From assembly GCF_000422505.1 (NCBI RefSeq), contig NZ_KE383864.1:416381-480380 (forward strand): a stretch of 64,000 nt of DNA, written 5' to 3'. Below are positions 17,183 to 25,697 of this stretch, one piece after another. Position numbers and translations under genes: made by a program. The notes below the pieces were generated by a model. That model was not told the DNA's origin and searched no databases. It worked only from the letters and a program-made list of their open reading frames with translations. The stretch is from Paenibacillus pinihumi DSM 23905 = JCM 16419 (lineage in GTDB: Bacteria; Bacillota; Bacilli; Paenibacillales; Paenibacillaceae). Every line of letters starts with the position of its first letter. Positions within the stretch are counted from its first letter, which is position 1.

Positions 17183-18298
17183 TTAAGAGCGTGCCGGATA
17201 GACCGGATACCCCGTAATACATAAATCCTCCCCGGCCTGTTCCACCTGCATGCGCTCAAGTCGGACCGCATCGGCCATCCTGTCCCAGCCTTCAAGGGAA
17301 AAGCTGACCGGGGCAGCCGCTCCTCCAATAATTTTTGGAGCAAAGAAAAGAACCATTTTATCCACCAGCTGCGCTTCCAGCATGGCTCCGTTCAAACGGC
17401 CGCCACCCTCCAGCAAAATGGAGCCAATCTCCAGCTCAGCCATTTTTTTTAGCGCCAGCTGCAAATCAACATGCTCGCCCGCCCCGCAGAACAACACCTT
17501 GGCTCCTGCCGCCTCCAATGCATTGACACGCACGTTGTCCGCTTGTTCTGTAGTCAGAATGAACGTCTCTGCTGCGTCGTCATGAAGCAATTGTGATGAA
17601 AGCGGTATACGAAGCCGGGAGTCCGCGATAATTCGTACGGGATGAAGCCCGGGAACCGGGAGGCGGGTTGTAAGCTTTGGATCATCAGCCAGTACCGTAG
17701 ACACGCCAACCATAATGCCTTCATGCTGATGCCGCAGAGTATGAACCAGCTCTCTGGCTGCCGGGCCCGTCACCCACTGGCTGTCACCGGTTTTCGCAGC
17801 AATTTTGCCGTCCAGCGTACTTGCTGTTTTCAAGGTGACAAAAGGCATACCAGTGACAATATATTTGATGAAAGCTTCATTAAGCCGCCTTGCTTCGGAT
17901 TCCAATATCCCTGTCTGAACGTCAATTCCCTGATCGCGCAGGCGTGACACGCCGCGGCCGGATACTTTAGGATTTGGATCAACCATGGCTATGACTACCC
18001 TTGCAGCCTTGGCCTCAATAATCCGCTCACAGCACGGAGGTGTCAGCCCATGATGGCTGCACGGTTCCAACGTGACATAGACGGTTGCGCCTTCTGCTTC
18101 AGAACCGGCCATAGCAAGTGCGTGAACCTCTGCATGTCCGGTTCCCCGTTTCAGATGCGTACCTACACCTACAATTCTTCCCGCCTTGACGATCACACAA
18201 CCAACTACCGGATTAATTCCTGTCTGTCCCTTCGCCTTGGCTGCCAGCTCCAGAGCGAGTCCCATGTAATATTCGTCATTCATTCTGTCCAGCAACAC
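17183..18298 (-). CDS. ribD: Bifunctional riboflavin deaminase/reductase RibD
   Basis: RibD deaminates and then reduces the pyrimidine intermediate. The N-terminal deaminase (about 1-150) has zinc motifs GHAEVHAL and PCSHHGLTPPCCE. The reductase domain (about 150-365) contains LKTASTLDGKIA and ILLEGGGRLNG. The frame starts at GTG (18298); the alternative ATG at 18283 gives MNDEYYMG, the usual family start, but has only a weak GGA. GTG has GGGGG six bases upstream, formed by the 3' arm of the attenuator. First gene of ribD-ribE-ribBA-ribH under the FMN riboswitch. Confidence 0.95.
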   Translation of the reverse strand: MLLDRMNDEYYMGLALELAAKAKGQTGINPVVGCVIVKAGRIVGVGTHLKRGTGHAEVHALAMAGSEAEGATVYVTLEPCSHHGLTPPCCERIIEAKAARVVIAMVDPNPKVSGRGVSRLRDQGIDVQTGILESEARRLNEAFIKYIVTGMPFVTLKTASTLDGKIAAKTGDSQWVTGPAARELVHTLRHQHEGIMVGVSTVLADDPKLTTRLPVPGLHPVRIIADSRLRIPLSSQLLHDDAAETFILTTEQADNVRVNALEAAGAKVLFCGAGEHVDLQLALKKMAELEIGSILLEGGGRLNGAMLEAQLVDKMVLFFAPKIIGGAAAPVSFSLEGWDRMADAVRLERMQVEQAGEDLCITGYPVYPARS

Positions 18299-18334
18299 AA
18301 AAAACCCCCAATAGCGTCTTCACGCCTTCGGGGG
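18299..18334 (-). terminator. Rho-independent attenuator of the rib operon
   Basis: CCCCC (18334-18330) pairs with GGGGG (18309-18305) around an inner GCGT/ACGC stem, followed by six T (18304-18299) directly before the GTG start of ribD. This is the expression platform of the FMN riboswitch. Confidence 0.85.
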
Positions 18335-18439
18335 ATGGTTTCGATTGAAAACGAGCTAGAAAGCAAATTCAAACAAGCCTGCCAATGTCTATGAAAAAAA
18401 GACAAAAGTGCACAGCACAAACTTGATCTCCAGCGTTTC

Positions 18440-18601
18440 CCTTCTCCCATCCAGACTATACTGTCGGTCCCGGACTTGCACCAGGTCAGCCGTTGCCAGT
18501 AAAGCATTGCTTGACAACGGGTCACGGACTAACGCCCGTCAAAACTTTCTTTGACTGACGATCACCGCCGGTTGGGATTTTCACCCGACCCCGAAAGGAA
18601 C
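18440..18601 (-). promoter_or_regulatory. FMN riboswitch (RFN element)
   Basis: On the minus strand the conserved RFN blocks are all present in order: CGGGGTCGGGTGAAAATCCC, CCGGCGGTGATCG, AGTCCGTGACCCG, CTGACCTGGTGCAAGTCCGG and GACAGTATAGTCTGGATGGG. FMN binding would favour the attenuator about 100 nt downstream and shut the rib operon. The 100-nt platform between aptamer and terminator should hold the antiterminator. Confidence 0.97.
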
Positions 18602-18810
18602 TAGACTTATTCAATTTGTAAAGCTCAAAAGATTCGTATCCCTGCATTATCAATCAATGATTGATAATGGCTTGGATTATTATAGTTACTAATCCTAACC
18701 TGAATGATATCACCGTGTTTTGAAAATTGCAAGCTGCTGAAACAGCTTGCAATGACATTTAGACAAATTCCGGGATGTTTACTTTGAATTAAAAATAAAG
18801 AAAAACAGCC
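18602..18810. other. Intergenic region upstream of the rib riboswitch
   Basis: No gene is visible here. A perfect 11-bp inverted repeat ATTGCAAGCTG / CAGCTTGCAAT (18726-18736 and 18743-18753, loop CTGAAA) lies in the middle without a clear T-run. The rib promoter must be in this stretch, but I could not fix it with confidence. Confidence 0.4.
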
Positions 18811-18838
18811 AAAAAGGGCACTCCCTTCGGAAGTACCC
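18811..18838 (-). terminator. ppiB terminator
   Basis: GGGTACTTCC pairs with GGGAGTGCCC (10 bp including two G-U, loop GAA) and is followed by TTTTT on the minus strand. Confidence 0.75.
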
Positions 18839-18905
18839 ATCTTTTGAATTGTACACAAAGTATCCGCCCGGATACCTTATTTTTCATTCAAGCTATGAAA
18901 CTCTA

Positions 18906-19337
18906 TTAGCTCTCAATAATTTCAACTTTTTCCATTTTATCGCGGCCTTGGAACGCATCAACGAATTCCATACCTTTTACAACTTTACCAAACACAGTAT
19001 GTTGTCCGTCCAAATGCGGTTGCGGCTGATAGCAGATGTAGAATTGGCTTCCGCCTGTATTGCGTCCGGCATGAGCCATAGCCAAACTTCCGCGCTCGTG
19101 CTTGTTAGGGTTGATTTCGCAATTGATTTGATAGCCCGGGCCACCAGTGCCTGTTCCTTGCGGACAACCGCCTTGCGCTACAAAACCTGGAATAACGCGG
19201 TGGAAAACAAGACCGTTATAGAAGCCTTCGTTTACCAGCTTTTCAAAATTCGCTACCGTATTCGGGGCGTCTTTCTCGAACAGGTCCAGCAGTACCTCTC
19301 CGCCGTTCGCCAATGTAATTTTAGCTTGTTTTGCCAT
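18906..19337 (-). CDS. ppiB: Peptidyl-prolyl cis-trans isomerase (cyclophilin)
   Basis: A single-domain cyclophilin of 143 residues, cytoplasmic, with no signal peptide. The catalytic Arg lies in [14 protein letters not shown], and [26 protein letters not shown] forms the rest of the binding groove. I start at the ATG (MAKQAKI) because AAGGAG and AAGG lie upstream; the frame extends four codons to a GTG. It sits between lysA and the rib leader, as in B. subtilis, with terminators on both sides. Confidence 0.97.
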   Translation of the reverse strand: MAKQAKITLANGGEVLLDLFEKDAPNTVANFEKLVNEGFYNGLVFHRVIPGFVAQGGCPQGTGTGGPGYQINCEINPNKHERGSLAMAHAGRNTGGSQFYICYQPQPHLDGQHTVFGKVVKGMEFVDAFQGRDKMEKVEIIES

Positions 19338-19424
19338 TATGACCTTCACTCCTTATTTTATGCGTATGTACATTTACCATCATACTACATCCTTGTTAGA
19401 GAAGCCAGTTTGAGAAGGATAGAT

Positions 19425-19473
19425 AAAAAAGCAAGGCTGCTGCGCAATCAAATGCGAAGCAAAACCCTGCTTA
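19425..19473 (-). terminator. lysA terminator
   Basis: A long stem (TAAGCAGGG...TGCTTCGCA with TGCGCAGCA...CCTTGCTT, a few mismatches) ending in TTTTTT on the minus strand. Confidence 0.8.
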
Positions 19474-19490
19474 GTGTATTCTTAATCAAT

Positions 19491-20822
19491 TTATTTGCTT
19501 ACGGCTGCTTTTTGCAGACGGGCAGGGATAACGTCATTGCCGACAATATCTTCGAACGATTCACGTTTTACAACGAGATCAGCCTGTCCGTCCTTGACGA
19601 ATACAACAGCCGGTCTGCGGATACGGTTGTAGTTGCTTGCCATTGCATAGTTGTATGCGCCTGTGCAAAATACTGCAAGCAGGTCATCCTTCTGAACTTT
19701 AGGCAGCTCCAGATCCCAGATCAGCATATCGCCGCTCTCACAGCATTTGCCCGCAACAGATACAGTTTCAGCCAGCGGCTCATTGGCACGGTTAGCCAAA
19801 ATTGCATCATACTTGGATTCGTACAGTGCAGGACGCGGGTTATCGGTCATGCCGCCGTCTACAGCAATATATTTGCGAACGCCAGGAATATCCTTGCTCG
19901 TACCTACTGTGTACAATGTTGTGCCCGCATCGCCAACGATACTGCGGCCCGGCTCTACCCAGATTTCAGGCAGCGGATAGCCAGCGTTCGTGAAGTTGGA
20001 AATAATCGCATCAGTAATCGCCTTGACATATTGTGCAACTGGAAGCGGCTTGTCTTCATCTGTGTAGCGGATGCCAAAGCCGCCGCCCAGGTTGATAACC
20101 TGGAAGGTATAGCCAAGCTCTTCCCTGATTTGAACTGCAAAACCTGCAACCTTGTCAACAGCCATACGGAAGCCTTCTACTTCAAAAATTTGGGAACCAA
20201 TATGGGAGTGAACACCCAAAATTTCGATGTTGTCCAGCTTCAAGCCTTCTTCAATTGCACGGTAAGCGGAACCGTTGCCCAGGTCAAAACCGAACTTGGA
20301 ATCCTGCTGGCCAGTCGAAATATAATCATGTGTATGTGCTTCAACGCCCGGTGTGACACGGAACAGAATTTTTACTTTCTTCCCTTTGTCCGCAGCCAGT
20401 GCATTAAGCAGGTGCAGTTCAATAAAGTTATCGACTACAAAACAGCCAATATTGGCATCAAGCGCCATGTTGATTTCATCCGGCGTTTTGTTGTTGCCGT
20501 GGAAGTGAATGCGTTCAACCGGAAAACCGGCTTTCAACGCTGTATGCAGCTCACCATCGGATACAACGTCAAGCGACATATTCTCTTCTTCAGCCAGAGC
20601 GCACATCGCCATTACACAAAATGCCTTGCTTGCATATGCAACCTGGAATTTCAGGCCTGATGCTTGAAAAGCTTCGACATATTCACGGGCACGCTGGCGA
20701 ACGAGCGCCTCGTCCACAATATAGAGCGGTGTACCGAATTCAGCAGCAAGCTTTGTTACATCATTACCGCCAATTTCCAAATGACCTTTGTCATTAATTT
20801 TACTTGTTCCATGCAGGTACAT
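19491..20822 (-). CDS. lysA: Diaminopimelate decarboxylase
   Basis: LysA converts meso-diaminopimelate to lysine with PLP. The 443-residue fold-III enzyme has the PLP lysine in VAYASKAFCV (about 64), the glycine loop INLGGGFGIRY, and the dimer-interface Cys motif CESGDML. It sits downstream of spoVAF, as in Bacillus, with 114 bp between; no terminator separates them, so readthrough from the spoVA unit is possible. Confidence 0.98.
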   Translation of the reverse strand: MYLHGTSKINDKGHLEIGGNDVTKLAAEFGTPLYIVDEALVRQRAREYVEAFQASGLKFQVAYASKAFCVMAMCALAEEENMSLDVVSDGELHTALKAGFPVERIHFHGNNKTPDEINMALDANIGCFVVDNFIELHLLNALAADKGKKVKILFRVTPGVEAHTHDYISTGQQDSKFGFDLGNGSAYRAIEEGLKLDNIEILGVHSHIGSQIFEVEGFRMAVDKVAGFAVQIREELGYTFQVINLGGGFGIRYTDEDKPLPVAQYVKAITDAIISNFTNAGYPLPEIWVEPGRSIVGDAGTTLYTVGTSKDIPGVRKYIAVDGGMTDNPRPALYESKYDAILANRANEPLAETVSVAGKCCESGDMLIWDLELPKVQKDDLLAVFCTGAYNYAMASNYNRIRRPAVVFVKDGQADLVVKRESFEDIVGNDVIPARLQKAAVSK

Positions 20823-20936
20823 ATAAGATTCCCTCCGTTTTCCATTTGCAACCTAGATTAATACTAGTAAACAGTATAACGGAAAGTGATCCGAATGCGA
20901 AATAGATTATCTTGAAAAACATTTGCATTTTTACGA

Positions 20937-22736
20937 CTATTTTTTGGTCGGCACCTTGTCCATCTGCTGCGGACGCAGCAAATTTGGACGAATATGGCTG
21001 TACAGAACCGGCGTGCGCAAAATAATGTTCCACATCCCGCGCGCATCAAACGGGATAAGCGGCCACATATACGGACGATTAAAGGAACGCTCCATTACAA
21101 GTACAATAAACACAAATGTGGACATCAGGACAAAACCCGGCACATGAAGCACCGCAACAGAAATAATAAGCAGCAGCCTCACAATCCGGTTCGCAAGGCC
21201 AAGCTCATAGCTCGGTGTGGCAAACATCCCGATCGCCGCAACGGCCATATACAAAATAACCTCGTTAATAAACAATCCGGTCTTTACGGCAATATCACCA
21301 ATCAGGATCGCTGCGATCAGCGACATCGCCGTAGCAAGCGGTGTAGGGGTGTGCACCGATGCCAGACGCATCAGGTCGACCCCGATCTCAGCAAGCAGAA
21401 ATTGCAGGACAAGCGGCAGCTTGCCTATTTCAGAAGGCCCGATAAAATCGAGCGCCGGCGGCTTTAGCCCCGGCTGAAGCACATACAGGAACCAGAGCGG
21501 CAGCAAAAAAAGCGAGGCCAAAATCCCGAAAAATCTCACCCATCTCAAAAACGTGCCGATAAAAGGCGTCTGCCGGTTCTCCTCCGCATGCTGGATAAGA
21601 TCAAAAAAGGTTGTAGGCAAGAGCATGACGCTCGGTGTCGTATCTACAAATACCGCAATATTGCCTTCCAGCAGTTGTGCGGCAACAACATCCGGACGTT
21701 CAGAATAGCGCACGAGCGGATACGGATTCCAGCCCCGTTTGACCGTGGCTTCTTCCAGCTGTTTGTCAGCCATCGGGAGACCATCAATCTCTACCTCTTC
21801 CAGCTTGGCTTTAATGGAATCCAGCAGCTCAGGGTCGGCAATATCATTAATATAAGCAATACAGACATCCGTCTTGGTCCGTCTCCCGATCTTCATCATT
21901 TCGTAACGAAGTCCGGGATCACGAAGTCTGCGCCTGACAAGCGTTACATTAACGAGCAATGTCTCCACGAAGCCGTCCCGGCTTCCACGTACAACTCTCT
22001 CTAATGTCGGTTCTTCCGGATTCCGGGCAGGAAACGCCTTGGCATCAATCAGCAAGGCGCTTTCTTCGTGTTCGATGTACAAAGCCGAACTTCCGGCCAG
22101 TACCGCGTCGACAACCAGATTGAAATCAGACTCCCGCACCACCTGAACAGCTGGCACATAGAGATCAAAAAAGGAATGCAATGCATCGGGCGAAATTTGA
22201 TCGGGATGCAGGAAAGTCAGCCGCTTCAGCACCTCTGTCAGCACGGTGTCTTTGACAAAGCCATTAATGAAAAACAGCGAGGTCCGGCGGTTCCCGAAGG
22301 TCATCTCACGGGCGACCACATCGAAGCTCTCCCCGAGCCCAACTTCGTTTTCTAACATTTCCCGGAATTGTTCCAGTTGCTTGGGAATTGGCGTTTTTTT
22401 CTCATCCGCAAGGACATGATCCTGGTCAGCTGCTCCCTTATCCCCCGGTTTCATATCCCCTGAGTGCTCTTCAGCTGCCTGATCCTCATGATCGTAGCTG
22501 TCGAAGGCATGATGCCGGACTCCTTCTCCCGGCAGCGCTCCGCGATCCTCCTGTTCTGCATCCGTACGGTGCGTGTCCGTATGCAGTTCGTGCGTACCCT
22601 TCCCGTCATCCGTCCATGTACTCTCCTGCTCATGCGACGTCAAATCTTCGCCTTTATCCGGAAACCCCCGCTGTAAAATTGCCGGACGCTTGAATTTTTG
22701 CTGACCGTCCGAATTTTCGGTATTCCACCCTCTCAT
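20937..22736 (-). CDS. spoVAF: Stage V sporulation protein AF (GerA-type membrane protein)
   Basis: SpoVAF is a GerA-subunit-like membrane protein that forms a spore ion channel with its partner in B. subtilis and modulates germination. The recognisable domain begins near residue 112 (KKTPIPKQLEQF) and contains the GerA signature RTKTDVCIAYINDIADPELL, VDTTPSVMLLP and about five membrane segments from residue 390 on. The first roughly 110 residues are a hydrophilic, acidic, His-rich extension with no hydrophobic stretch, absent from B. subtilis SpoVAF. It follows spoVAB by 34 bp. Confidence 0.93.
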   Translation of the reverse strand: MRGWNTENSDGQQKFKRPAILQRGFPDKGEDLTSHEQESTWTDDGKGTHELHTDTHRTDAEQEDRGALPGEGVRHHAFDSYDHEDQAAEEHSGDMKPGDKGAADQDHVLADEKKTPIPKQLEQFREMLENEVGLGESFDVVAREMTFGNRRTSLFFINGFVKDTVLTEVLKRLTFLHPDQISPDALHSFFDLYVPAVQVVRESDFNLVVDAVLAGSSALYIEHEESALLIDAKAFPARNPEEPTLERVVRGSRDGFVETLLVNVTLVRRRLRDPGLRYEMMKIGRRTKTDVCIAYINDIADPELLDSIKAKLEEVEIDGLPMADKQLEEATVKRGWNPYPLVRYSERPDVVAAQLLEGNIAVFVDTTPSVMLLPTTFFDLIQHAEENRQTPFIGTFLRWVRFFGILASLFLLPLWFLYVLQPGLKPPALDFIGPSEIGKLPLVLQFLLAEIGVDLMRLASVHTPTPLATAMSLIAAILIGDIAVKTGLFINEVILYMAVAAIGMFATPSYELGLANRIVRLLLIISVAVLHVPGFVLMSTFVFIVLVMERSFNRPYMWPLIPFDARGMWNIILRTPVLYSHIRPNLLRPQQMDKVPTKK

Positions 22737-22770
22737 ATGTCTTCACCCCTGATGAAATAATATTGGCTTC

Positions 22771-23202
22771 CTACCATTGATACACCAGCCAGTCAAATAA
22801 AGAGCCAAGCACCTTGCCAAGCACCATCGCCATAACAAGAGCGTGGATAAAGCCTCCCAGGTGCAGCCGCTTGGCAAGAATGGGCAGTACGTTCATCACC
22901 TCGGTCAATGCCGCGGCAAGCATGCCGATGAAGATGCCATCCAGCAACCCCATGCCTGCCATTGGAATATGGTTAAGCGGCAAAAAAAGTTTCCAGTCCA
23001 AAAAATCAGCGAGCGACCAGTAGACAGAACCAGCCACAAGTGCGGTCTCGAACCAGATCGATTTCTTATAGGCGCGTGCAAGCTGGGCCAGTCTCGGAAT
23101 TAAATCAAAGACGACAAGCAGCGCCACCATCCCGCTTCCGACTGCAATGCCGCCCGCCAGTCCAAGCAGCGCGACAAATAGTGATAGAAGCAAATCAACC
23201 AT
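22771..23202 (-). CDS. spoVAB: Stage V sporulation protein AB
   Basis: SpoVAB is a small polytopic membrane protein of the spoVA locus. The real start is the ATG at 23202 (MVDLLLSLFVALLGLAGG), giving 143 residues, close to the 141 of B. subtilis; the frame is open further upstream but overlaps spoVAA deeply. About four membrane segments are visible, with the conserved AALTEVMNVLPILAKR. It overlaps the spoVAA stop by 8 bp. The next genes would normally be spoVAC, AD, AE; here spoVAF follows directly. Confidence 0.93.
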   Translation of the reverse strand: MVDLLLSLFVALLGLAGGIAVGSGMVALLVVFDLIPRLAQLARAYKKSIWFETALVAGSVYWSLADFLDWKLFLPLNHIPMAGMGLLDGIFIGMLAAALTEVMNVLPILAKRLHLGGFIHALVMAMVLGKVLGSLFDWLVYQW

Positions 23203-23842
23203 CTGTATCCGGTTTGTTATTGCTGTTTTTTTGTTTTTTGCCCATTTCCTCTGCAATGACATACGTATTGACATTTTCCTGATACATGTACATTTCAAGC
23301 TCCAGCGGATTAGGCTCGTCGTTGAGCCTTTTACGGAACAGATGGTTGAAAAACAACAGCATCCCAAGTCCGATTCCAACCGAATACGGAATCTGGAACC
23401 AGAGCGGATGATTCTGCCTTTTTCCTGTCACTAGCTCGCTAATCCGCTGATGAACCTCCTTCATGCTCACATCCGCATGAAAATTCATAATGGCCAGCCC
23501 GGCTCCAAAAAACAACAGCAGCCATGAGAAAATGAGCATGATCTTCCTTGGCTCCCGGGCCTTGGGAGTAATCATAATAAGCACCTGCGGGTCGCCATAG
23601 GGCTCGATGACAAGCTCCGGATATTTCTGGCGCACGGCATGAATAATGTGCAAAATATCGATTACATAACGGTTCCCGTCCTCCGTCTTATGCTTGTAAA
23701 GCACAAGCTGGCCAAGCCCTTCATAAGCAGGAACTTGCTGCAAAAGCCGGGCCGCCTGGCCGAGCGTAACACTTTCCCCCGGACGAATAGTTATCCGTTT
23801 TCGAAGCCGCAAATATAAGATAGGGGCAGCAGTATATTCCAT
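23195..23842 (-). CDS. spoVAA: Stage V sporulation protein AA
   Basis: SpoVAA is a membrane protein of the dipicolinate-channel locus. The 215 residues comprise a soluble N-terminal part (about 1-98, opening PILYLRLRKRITIRPGE) and two membrane segments (about 100-120 and 150-168), ending in a hydrophilic, Asn/Lys-rich tail. It heads spoVAA-AB-AF and is separated from sigF by a strong terminator, in agreement with an own forespore promoter (23884-23914). Confidence 0.95.
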   Translation of the reverse strand: MEYTAAPILYLRLRKRITIRPGESVTLGQAARLLQQVPAYEGLGQLVLYKHKTEDGNRYVIDILHIIHAVRQKYPELVIEPYGDPQVLIMITPKAREPRKIMLIFSWLLLFFGAGLAIMNFHADVSMKEVHQRISELVTGKRQNHPLWFQIPYSVGIGLGMLLFFNHLFRKRLNDEPNPLELEMYMYQENVNTYVIAEEMGKKQKNSNNKPDTDG

Positions 23843-23883
23843 TATGCACCACCTTTATCAACCGATGGTTGGATTGTCTTTTT

Positions 23884-23914
23884 TATTATGAGAATGAACA
23901 GCTCCCCCTACTCA
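23884..23914 (-). promoter_or_regulatory. SigG-type promoter candidate of spoVAA
   Basis: -35 TGAGTA (23914-23909; consensus TGAATA), spacer 18, -10 CATAATA (23890-23884). It lies between the sigF terminator and spoVAA, about 40 bp before the start codon. Confidence 0.6.
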
Positions 23915-23956
23915 TACCGGAGCAGGTAATTAACGGCACCTTTTCCTGCCTCCATG

Positions 23957-23993
23957 AAAAAAAGACCAAACCGCACTATTGCGCGATTTGGTC
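23957..23993 (-). terminator. sigF (spoIIA operon) terminator overlapping the last codons
   Basis: GACCAAATCGC pairs with GCGGTTTGGTC and is followed by TTTTTTT. The 5' arm is formed by the last codons of sigF and its stop. Confidence 0.9.
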
Positions 23994-24731
23994 CTTGATA
24001 CACTGCAATATTTTCTTCTCCAGACGCGACACCTGCACTTGGGAGATCCCTAGTCTTGAAGCAACCTCGGATTGTGTCTGATCACGGTAATATCGCAAAT
24101 AGACGATAAGCCGCTCCCGTTCCGACAGCGTCCCGATTGCTTCGTTCAACGCCAGCTTGTCAAACCATTTTTCCTGTGAATCATCAGAAATTTGGTCCAT
24201 AAGCGTAATCGGATCCCCATCATTTTCAAATACCGTTTCATGGATGGATGTCGGGGGCTTATTGGCCTCCTGCGCGAACACCACATCCTCGGGAGTAATT
24301 CCGAGTTGCTCCGCAACCTCCTTGATCGTAGGCTGCCTGCCGAGCACCTTCGACAGCTCGTCCTTCGTCTTTCTGACCTTGTTGGCAAGTTCTTTGAGTG
24401 ACCGGCTTACTTTAAGCGTTCCGTCATCCCGCAGAAACCGCTGGATTTCCCCAATAATCATCGGGACTGCATAGGTTGAGAATTTGACTTCGTAGGACAA
24501 ATCAAATTTATCCACCGACTTAAGCAAGCCTATGCAGCCGATTTGGAACAAATCCTCGGGATCATAGCCCCGGTTCATAAACCGCTGCACCACGGACCAG
24601 ACCAGACGGATATTGCATTGCACAAGGGTATCCCTGGCAATTGTGTCACCGGATTGACTTAGCAAAATAAGCCGCTTCACTTCCGTATCATTCAGATAGG
24701 TTTGCGATGCTTGCTTCATATCGACTTCCAT
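23976..24731 (-). CDS. sigF: RNA polymerase sporulation sigma factor SigF
   Basis: SigF is the first forespore-specific sigma factor, held inactive by SpoIIAB. The 251-residue protein has region 2 (GCIGLLKSVDKFDLSYEVKF, then AVPMIIGEIQRFLRDDG), region 3 (SRSLKELANKVRKTKDELS) and region 4 (TQSEVASRLGISQVQVSRLEKK). I choose the ATG at 24731, which has AGGGG nine bases upstream; a TTG three codons earlier (24740) and an ATG at 24719 are alternatives. It is the third gene of spoIIAA-spoIIAB-sigF. Confidence 0.97.
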   Translation of the reverse strand: MEVDMKQASQTYLNDTEVKRLILLSQSGDTIARDTLVQCNIRLVWSVVQRFMNRGYDPEDLFQIGCIGLLKSVDKFDLSYEVKFSTYAVPMIIGEIQRFLRDDGTLKVSRSLKELANKVRKTKDELSKVLGRQPTIKEVAEQLGITPEDVVFAQEANKPPTSIHETVFENDGDPITLMDQISDDSQEKWFDKLALNEAIGTLSERERLIVYLRYYRDQTQSEVASRLGISQVQVSRLEKKILQCIKDQIAQ

Positions 24732-24752
24732 GAGGCTCAACCCCTACACACC

Positions 24753-25199
24753 CTAATTGTAGAGCGCTTTTTTCGATTCTATTCGCTTCATCATTGTAAT
24801 TCGGGTACCATGCTCCTGTGAGCTCGACACTTCAAAACGGTCCATGAAATTTTCCATAATCGTAAAGCCCATCCCTGACCGCTCCAGCTCAGGCTTGGAG
24901 GTATAGAGCGGCTGTCGGGCTAATTCCAGATCTTCAATGCCATTGCCCTTGTCCTGAACGGTAATCGATACCGTATCGCCTTCAATTGAGGCCTCAATTG
25001 TAACAACACCGGACGGATCGCTGTCATAGCCATGGATAATGGAGTTAGTGACGGCCTCCGATACGACGGTTTTCAGATCATTCAGCTCTTCTATCGTCGG
25101 GTCCAGCTGGGAGACAAATGCGGCAACAGCAACACGTGCAAATGCTTCATTCTCCGAACGGCTGGCGAACGACAGTGTCATAAAGTTCGTTCCTATCAT
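24753..25199 (-). CDS. spoIIAB: Anti-sigma F factor / serine kinase SpoIIAB
   Basis: SpoIIAB binds SigF and phosphorylates SpoIIAA. The 148-residue GHKL-type kinase has the N box [15 protein letters not shown], the G1 box [11 protein letters not shown] and G2 box [10 protein letters not shown]. The ATG overlaps the SpoIIAA stop (ATGA), which helps keep the stoichiometry of the switch. It is followed by sigF 21 bp on. Confidence 0.98.
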   Translation of the reverse strand: MIGTNFMTLSFASRSENEAFARVAVAAFVSQLDPTIEELNDLKTVVSEAVTNSIIHGYDSDPSGVVTIEASIEGDTVSITVQDKGNGIEDLELARQPLYTSKPELERSGMGFTIMENFMDRFEVSSSQEHGTRITMMKRIESKKALYN

Positions 25200-25549
25200 G
25201 ATACGACCTCCAGACTTGAAAGCGCCATCCGCTCATTATCATGAATTGTCAGAATCTTGAACAGTCCTGACAGTTCAAGCAGCCGGTATACGCTCGCATT
25301 AACGTCACAGACAACCATTTTCCCACCTCTGCTTTTGAGCAGCTTGTAACGGCCCAGTATGACCCCAAGACCTGAGCTGTCCATAAAAGCGAGATCCTTC
25401 AAACTGAGAATGACATGATCGCTGTTCCCGCGGATAATTGCATCCTCCATTTTTTGTTTCACCGTTTCCGCCGTATGGTGATCGAGCTCTCCCCGCAAGC
25501 GGACGATCAATACATTGCGGTAATGCTCCAGCTCAACCTGAAGACTCAT
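25196..25549 (-). CDS. spoIIAA: Anti-anti-sigma factor SpoIIAA
   Basis: SpoIIAA frees SigF by binding SpoIIAB when dephosphorylated by SpoIIE. The 117-residue STAS protein has the phosphorylation motif FMDSSGLGV with Ser 58/59, matching Ser58 of B. subtilis. First gene of the switch operon, with a SigH-type promoter candidate about 35 bp upstream and a gap of 150 bp to dacF. Confidence 0.98.
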   Translation of the reverse strand: MSLQVELEHYRNVLIVRLRGELDHHTAETVKQKMEDAIIRGNSDHVILSLKDLAFMDSSGLGVILGRYKLLKSRGGKMVVCDVNASVYRLLELSGLFKILTIHDNERMALSSLEVVS

Positions 25550-25583
25550 AATCTGTTCACTCCTTCCGTTGTTAGATCAGAGT

Positions 25584-25611
25584 GTTCTACATCTTGCTTG
25601 CGCATTCCTGC
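25584..25611 (-). promoter_or_regulatory. SigH-type promoter candidate of the spoIIA operon
   Basis: -35 GCAGGAATG (25611-25603), spacer 12, -10 GTAGAAC (25590-25584), compared with RnAGGAwww and RnnGAAT. B. subtilis spoIIA is transcribed by SigH with Spo0A-P. Confidence 0.55.
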
Positions 25612-25697
25612 TTCACGACAAAACTAGAAGAAGCCCGCTAGAAGGTGACAAAAAATGATATTCAATCCGCGCTTTATTGCCAATTCTCTCGCGTCAA

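Noticed and set aside
18849-20660. 603-codon open frame on the plus strand
   Set aside because: It is antisense to ppiB and lysA, both clear enzymes. The translation is Cys/Phe/Arg-rich with no domain pattern and no ribosome binding site.
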